In this document: one piece after another, positions 59,720 to 64,000 of the stretch | Layout of the letters: each line of letters opens with the position of its first letter | How positions within the stretch are numbered: position 1 is the stretch's first letter | Assembly: GCF_001306455.1 (NCBI RefSeq) | Contig: NZ_LGTQ01000005.1 | Coordinates: 806,001-870,000 of the forward strand | Source of the DNA: Jiulongibacter sediminis | GTDB taxonomy: Bacteria > Bacteroidota > Bacteroidia > Cytophagales > Spirosomataceae | DNA length: 64,000 nucleotides | Reading direction: 5' to 3' | Made by a program: the position numbers and the translations under genes | The notes under the pieces: generated by a model | Seen by the model: the letters and a program-made list of their open reading frames with translations, nothing else | Told to the model about the DNA's origin: nothing | Database searches by the model: none

Positions 59720-62317
59720 TTACTTCTCTCTCACGCTTACCGCAATTCTACGGTTTTGTGTTCTGCCTTCTTCTGTATCATTTGAAGCAATTGGATGCTC
59801 TTCACCATACCCTTCAGCTTCCAGACGGTCTTCTGAAACACCAAGACCAATCAAGGCAGATTTTACTGCTGAAGCTCTGTCAGACGACAGCTTTAGGTTT
59901 GCCGCAGCGTCACCTGTGTTGTCAGTGTAACCTCCGATTTTGATTTTAACATTAGGGAACGCTCTCATAATCTCAGCGATATGAGCAACTTCACCCATGG
60001 TATTGGCATCGATTTTTGCACTTCCTGTTTCAAAGTTTAGCTCATTGAAATTAAACCAGTTGTCTTTCCCGGCTTCCATTTCCTCGTCTTCGATAAACAT
60101 TATCATAGCTTCCTCAATGCCACCTTTCTCAAAATCAAGTGTTCTGCCGGCACCGAACATTGAAGTTCTGTTTACAGGAATTTCTTTGAACGTAGCAAGG
60201 CCCTCTTTTTCGACCACTGGCTTATCCACAGCAATATGCGGAGCGATTACCAAAGAAACAATGGACATCAATTTGATCAGGATGTTCATTGACGGACCAG
60301 ACGTATCTTTGAAAGGATCCCCCACTGTGTCACCAGTTACTGCGGCTTTGTGAGGCTCAGAACCCTTATATTCCATTTTACCGTTAATCTCTACACCAGC
60401 CTCAAAAGACTTCTTGGCGTTATCCCAGGCACCACCCGCGTTATTCTGGAAAATACCCATCAAAACACCTGAAACTGTAACACCAGCTAGAAGACCACCC
60501 AAGACTTCTGGTCCAAACATAAAGCCTACCAATACCGGAACGATAATGGCGATCAAACCAGGAAGCATCATTTCTTTAATTGAAGCCTGGGTAGAGATAG
60601 CTACACATTTGTCGTATTCAGGTTTTGTTTTACCTTCCATAATCCCCGGAATCTCTCTGAACTGACGTCTAACTTCTTCCACCATTTTCATGGCAGCTCT
60701 ACCAACAGCAGCAATAGCCAATGAAGAGAAAATGAAAGGAATCATTCCACCCACAAAAAGACCGGCAAGAACGTCCGCTTTGTAAATGTCTATCGATGAG
60801 ATACCAGAGATACCAACGAAAGCAGCAAACAAAGCAAGAGCCGTCAAAGCAGCAGAAGCAATGGCAAAACCTTTACCTGTAGCGGCGGTAGTATTTCCCA
60901 CGGCATCAAGAATATCAGTACGCTCACGTACCTCCTTCGGAAGCTCACTCATCTCAGCGATACCACCTGCGTTATCGGCAATAGGACCAAACGCATCAAT
61001 CGCTAACTGCATGGCCGTAGTCGCCATCATACCGGCAGCAGCAATCGCCACACCGTATAAGCCTGCGAAAGTATATGAAAGATAAATACCTGCGGCAAGT
61101 ACCAGAATCGGAATAACCGTTGATTCCATACCTACTGACAGACCACCAATAATGTTGGTCGCATGACCGGTAGAAGATTGCTGAACAATCGTATCAACAG
61201 GCTTTTTGCCCATTGCAGTGTAGTACTCAGTAATCCAGGACATGATAGCACCAACCACCAGACCAAGAATGATGGCGTAGAAAACATCCATGCTGGTGAA
61301 AGCTACTCCTCTGATCTCCATATTGTATGGAAGAATGTAGTTAACAATTGGAAAAGAAGCGATAGCTGTCAATACAATTGAACCCCAGTTACCAATGTTT
61401 AGAGCTTTTTGAACATCTCCCTGGTCATTTTTAACCGTCACAAAGAAGGTACTGATGGCAGAGAATACTAGTCCCGCACCAGCAATGATCATCGGTAATA
61501 AAATTGGAGCCCATCCTCCAAAATTATCATCTGAAGCGATCTCACGACCTAATACCATGGTGGCAAGGATAGTCGCTACATATGACCCGAAAAGGTCAGC
61601 ACCCATACCGGCTACGTCACCCACATTATCACCTACGTTATCAGCGATAGTCGCCGGGTTACGAGGATCATCTTCAGGTATACCCGCTTCTACTTTACCT
61701 ACCAGGTCAGCTCCTACGTCAGCCGCTTTGGTATAAATACCACCACCAACACGAGCGAAAAGAGCAATTGACTCAGCACCAAGAGAAAAACCTGCTAAAA
61801 CTTCAAGAGCTTTCTCCATACCATGCACGTCTCCCTCTCCGCTTACAAAAGTGAAATAGAACCAAATGAAAAGTAAGCTAAGGAAAAGTACTGCAAGACC
61901 TGCAACACCAAGACCCATTACAGATCCACCGGTGAAAGATACTTTCAACGCTTCTTTCAAGCTTGTTCTTGCCGCTTGGGTCGTTCTCACGTTTGCTTTA
62001 GTGGCAATATTCATCCCCACATATCCGGCAAAGGCTGAAACCACAGCACCAATAACAAAGGCAACCCCTATGAGCCAGTGTGAATTTTCTACCAATGTGC
62101 CAGACCAGGCCAAAAGAAGTGCTACCACCACACCGAAAATTCCCAGAACACGCCACTCGGCTTTAAGAAAGGCCAAAGCACCGTCGGCGATGGCATTTGC
62201 AATGTCTTGCATTGTTTCGTTACCTGCATCTTGCTTGCTCACCCAGCTTGCTTTCACGATCATGAAAATCAAACCGATGGCACCCAGAGCTGGAACTAAA
62301 TAAAATAGTGAATCCAT
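59720..62317 (-). CDS. hppA: Membrane pyrophosphatase fused to a C-terminal OmpA-like domain
   Basis: 865 residues. Residues 1 to about 720 are a complete membrane-bound pyrophosphatase with about 16 helices, including [20 protein letters not shown] (pyrophosphate binding), [20 protein letters not shown], and [11 protein letters not shown], where Ala instead of Lys marks the potassium-dependent branch (mostly sodium pumps). About 720-752 is a linker; about 753-865 is an OmpA domain with [19 protein letters not shown] and [13 protein letters not shown], which carry the Asp and Arg that bind peptidoglycan. It uses pyrophosphate energy to pump sodium or protons. Both termini of such pumps face the periplasm, so the OmpA part could hold the pump to the cell wall. 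Confidence 0.95.
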   Translation of the reverse strand: MDSLFYLVPALGAIGLIFMIVKASWVSKQDAGNETMQDIANAIADGALAFLKAEWRVLGIFGVVVALLLAWSGTLVENSHWLIGVAFVIGAVVSAFAGYVGMNIATKANVRTTQAARTSLKEALKVSFTGGSVMGLGVAGLAVLFLSLLFIWFYFTFVSGEGDVHGMEKALEVLAGFSLGAESIALFARVGGGIYTKAADVGADLVGKVEAGIPEDDPRNPATIADNVGDNVGDVAGMGADLFGSYVATILATMVLGREIASDDNFGGWAPILLPMIIAGAGLVFSAISTFFVTVKNDQGDVQKALNIGNWGSIVLTAIASFPIVNYILPYNMEIRGVAFTSMDVFYAIILGLVVGAIMSWITEYYTAMGKKPVDTIVQQSSTGHATNIIGGLSVGMESTVIPILVLAAGIYLSYTFAGLYGVAIAAAGMMATTAMQLAIDAFGPIADNAGGIAEMSELPKEVRERTDILDAVGNTTAATGKGFAIASAALTALALFAAFVGISGISSIDIYKADVLAGLFVGGMIPFIFSSLAIAAVGRAAMKMVEEVRRQFREIPGIMEGKTKPEYDKCVAISTQASIKEMMLPGLIAIIVPVLVGFMFGPEVLGGLLAGVTVSGVLMGIFQNNAGGAWDNAKKSFEAGVEINGKMEYKGSEPHKAAVTGDTVGDPFKDTSGPSMNILIKLMSIVSLVIAPHIAVDKPVVEKEGLATFKEIPVNRTSMFGAGRTLDFEKGGIEEAMIMFIEDEEMEAGKDNWFNFNELNFETGSAKIDANTMGEVAHIAEIMRAFPNVKIKIGGYTDNTGDAAANLKLSSDRASAVKSALIGLGVSEDRLEAEGYGEEHPIASNDTEEGRTQNRRIAVSVREK

Positions 62318-62371
62318 ACAATTAGGTTTATGAAAGGTTTTGTGTTATTAATTGGTTCTTAAAAAGTTCCG

Positions 62372-62402
62372 CAAATTTAGGGTTTCAGGCACAGAAAACA
62401 AA
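62372..62402 (-). promoter_or_regulatory. Promoter of the pyrophosphatase gene
   Basis: On the minus strand TTTG, exactly 19 bases, TAAATTTG: a full match to the Bacteroidota consensus. The -7 box lies 55 bases upstream of the ATG at 62317. Confidence 0.7.
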
Positions 62403-62423
62403 CCCACAAAAAGAAGAGGAGAA

Positions 62424-64000
62424 TTAGTTGGCACAGTCGCCGATTTCCGCACTAAAAATCGCCGTGTTTGATGCTTCAAAACCGGGCTGAAGAAGAATAG
62501 ACGAAGGGGCTACATATTTGGTTTTTACTCCAGCTTCCAATAATTGAGAGGATTCAATTTTCTGACCATAGAAATCCTGAACCAGATTGACAGGTACAAT
62601 TCCACCCAGAGTTAAATTCGTATTATTCTCAATGAAGTCAAATGGTATATTACTCAATGGAGCACAATCCCAACTCTGATTGCAAGTGGCTGTTAAAGCC
62701 AACGGCGTATTCTGGCCTTCGAGAATAAAACCTGTTCCACTTTCTCCATTACTCCAGGATATAGTACCATTACAACCCATCCCAAAAACTACAAAACTAT
62801 TGGATTCACAAAGGCTTACCGGAGAAGTCATTGGGCCTTCATCAGAAACCTGATAAGAAAAAGACTGACCGGATGAATTGATACCAAAGAGCGTATAAAT
62901 ATTATTGTCTACAGAATAATCGAGACTCTGTGCATTCATAATCTCAACGGCCTGAGCAATCGTGATATCAAGTGTTTCCAGCGAATAAGCGAAAATCTCA
63001 GGAATAGGCCGTACTCTGACTTTAGTTTTCACCGGTTCGCTTGGACACATACCATCGCATTGTGCACGAGCCCAGTAAGTGGTTTCTCCAACCTGATTAT
63101 TGACCACGCTTAGCGTTTGACCGTTGTGAATTGCCGCGGTAGATTCAGGACTTTCGTACCATTTTACGGCTGTAGGTAATAAAGGTTCATTTGTTTTCAC
63201 AATCACCTCAAAACCGGATACACAAAGAGGGTCGATCAAGTAATTATCGTTTGCAATTAATGTCCATGTTCCTTGTGCAATTCTGTTCTGTAGCTGCCCT
63301 AAATCTCCAGCGGCCTTAAAATTACCCGAGACCGGATCTGATCCATCAGTTACAGGAGCACCATTTGTCGTAAAAACTGTGGTAACTACCCCGGAAGTAA
63401 CTGTTCCGAAGGCATAGGTTCCTTCATTGAGCAATGGAATTGAAATACCTTCAGGCGAAAGGATGGAGAAGGAAACTTCATCATTCCAAGGCCGGGAACC
63501 TAAGTCCGGGCTTCCACAATAATTTACATCTCCCCCATCTAATTTCTGCCAGGTTATTGAAATACTGACAGAATCTATTAAACCACCCATGCCACTTACT
63601 TCAACTGTAGGGTAAGGATTACTTTTAGCATAGCCATCAAAACCCACTACAGGGCCATTATAAGTAAAAGTTTGTGGTCCGTAGGCATCACGACCAGCAG
63701 GTGTGGCGACTAATTCAGTATTCACCAGATCACAATAACTGACATCTAAAGCCGTCAACTCCGGTATTGGAGTTAAAGTCTTGTTGTAAATCAATTGAAT
63801 GGGGTCAGAATTGATAGAACAAGTCCCCAATGTCCTTTTTAAAATCCAGGAACCTTCGTCTTTCCCAAAATAAGCGGAATTGGTACTTTTCAATTGTTCA
63901 TCAACAAACCACTCGAAAGTCTCAGCTCCAATGGGATTAATACTCAACAACACCGAATCACCCTCGCAGAAAAAATTGATCGGCGAAAACACCGGTTCCT
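62424..64000 (-). CDS. Large surface protein, N-terminal part beyond the window; P-domain-like region and C-terminal anchoring-type module
   Basis: About 525 residues are visible and the frame stays open to the window end, so the start lies outside. Order: Ig/PKD-like stretch with CEGDSVLLSI; a proprotein-convertase P-domain-like beta sandwich (about 130-260; SISITWQKLDGGDVNYCGSP, LQNRIAQGTWTLIANDNY); further Ig-like segments (TYWARAQCDG); and a C-terminal cysteine-bounded module with KYVAPSSILLQPGFEASN, ending GDCAN. The last module matches the ends of the SGNH esterase and the GH97 enzyme in this window. It is probably a secreted adhesin-like or enzyme-associated surface protein. Its gene is upstream of the pyrophosphatase gene by 106 bases but transcribed separately from it. 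Confidence 0.78.
   Translation of the reverse strand, partial: EPVFSPINFFCEGDSVLLSINPIGAETFEWFVDEQLKSTNSAYFGKDEGSWILKRTLGTCSINSDPIQLIYNKTLTPIPELTALDVSYCDLVNTELVATPAGRDAYGPQTFTYNGPVVGFDGYAKSNPYPTVEVSGMGGLIDSVSISITWQKLDGGDVNYCGSPDLGSRPWNDEVSFSILSPEGISIPLLNEGTYAFGTVTSGVVTTVFTTNGAPVTDGSDPVSGNFKAAGDLGQLQNRIAQGTWTLIANDNYLIDPLCVSGFEVIVKTNEPLLPTAVKWYESPESTAAIHNGQTLSVVNNQVGETTYWARAQCDGMCPSEPVKTKVRVRPIPEIFAYSLETLDITIAQAVEIMNAQSLDYSVDNNIYTLFGINSSGQSFSYQVSDEGPMTSPVSLCESNSFVVFGMGCNGTISWSNGESGTGFILEGQNTPLALTATCNQSWDCAPLSNIPFDFIENNTNLTLGGIVPVNLVQDFYGQKIESSQLLEAGVKTKYVAPSSILLQPGFEASNTAIFSAEIGDCAN

Noticed and set aside
60414-62303. Long open frames on the plus strand opposite the pyrophosphatase gene
   Set aside because: They are proline/threonine/serine-rich antisense shadows of a strongly conserved gene and have no start signals.

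Overview
The window looks like a chromosome segment of a marine-type Bacteroidota, most likely of the Cytophagia/Cytophagales group. This rests on several signs: Bacteroidota-style promoters (TTG, then about 19-21 bases, then TAnnTTTG), many secreted proteins with lipobox or Sec signals, an orphan TonB-dependent receptor with a carboxypeptidase-regulatory N-terminal domain, GH97 and GH65/GH13 glycan genes, and three surface proteins sharing a C-terminal beta module ending near a cysteine. Apart from one AT-rich singleton (47958-49349) base composition looks even. I see no phage, no insertion sequence, no CRISPR array, and no rRNA or tRNA.

Layout. 1-2817 (minus): translationally coupled sialidase-like / NAL-DHDPS-type aldolase / sodium:solute symporter operon, cut by the window start. 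2975-8700 (minus): haloperoxidase-type PAP2 lipoprotein, outer-membrane barrel, small TTG-started protein, alkaline-phosphatase-fold enzyme, beta-helix protein. 8798-13864 (plus): TonB receptor, lipoprotein, acidic protein, periplasmic thioredoxin-like protein. 14013-20150 (plus): a tight six-gene operon with a nucleophile-less esterase homologue, an ATP-grasp ligase, a GCS2-type carboxylate-amine ligase, a class I glutamine amidotransferase, a probable circularly permuted ATP-grasp protein and a class III aminotransferase; it ends in a strong terminator. This is the best candidate for an undescribed pathway (amide-bonded small molecule). 20202-26000: housekeeping (trxA, a helix-hairpin-helix protein, dnaE, rpmI-rplT). 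26164-33370: SGNH acetylesterase, dnaK, GH97. 33381-39707: class V aminotransferase, small proteins, GH16 glucanase, S9 oligopeptidase whose lipoprotein signal peptide is cut off by a stop codon, TipAS-type MerR regulator. 39938-44346: DUF1080 protein, TIM-barrel lipoprotein, esterase, M28 peptidase. 44501-47709: iron operon made of a membrane-anchored DtxR-FeoA fusion and a FeoB divided into two genes. 47958-49349: orphan HNH protein. 49642-58509: maltodextrin cluster (maltose phosphorylase, beta-phosphoglucomutase, two GH13 enzymes, MFS transporter). 58913-64000: GH108-like protein, membrane pyrophosphatase fused to an OmpA domain, and a truncated surface protein.

How genes work together. 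In the maltodextrin cluster the exported GH13 enzymes make maltose, the MFS carrier imports it, maltose phosphorylase makes beta-glucose-1-phosphate plus glucose, and PgmB converts the phosphate to glucose-6-phosphate. The iron operon couples iron sensing to Fe(II) uptake, with a DtxR-box-like palindrome in its own promoter.

A dispersed family of 62-75 bp palindromic repeats built from TTAAG units occurs at least six times: a tandem triplet at 41488-41727 and single copies at 56439, 56987 and 59573. Two copies bracket a GxxExxY gene (a PD-(D/E)XK-like family), which suggests, without proving it, a repeat/nuclease partnership.
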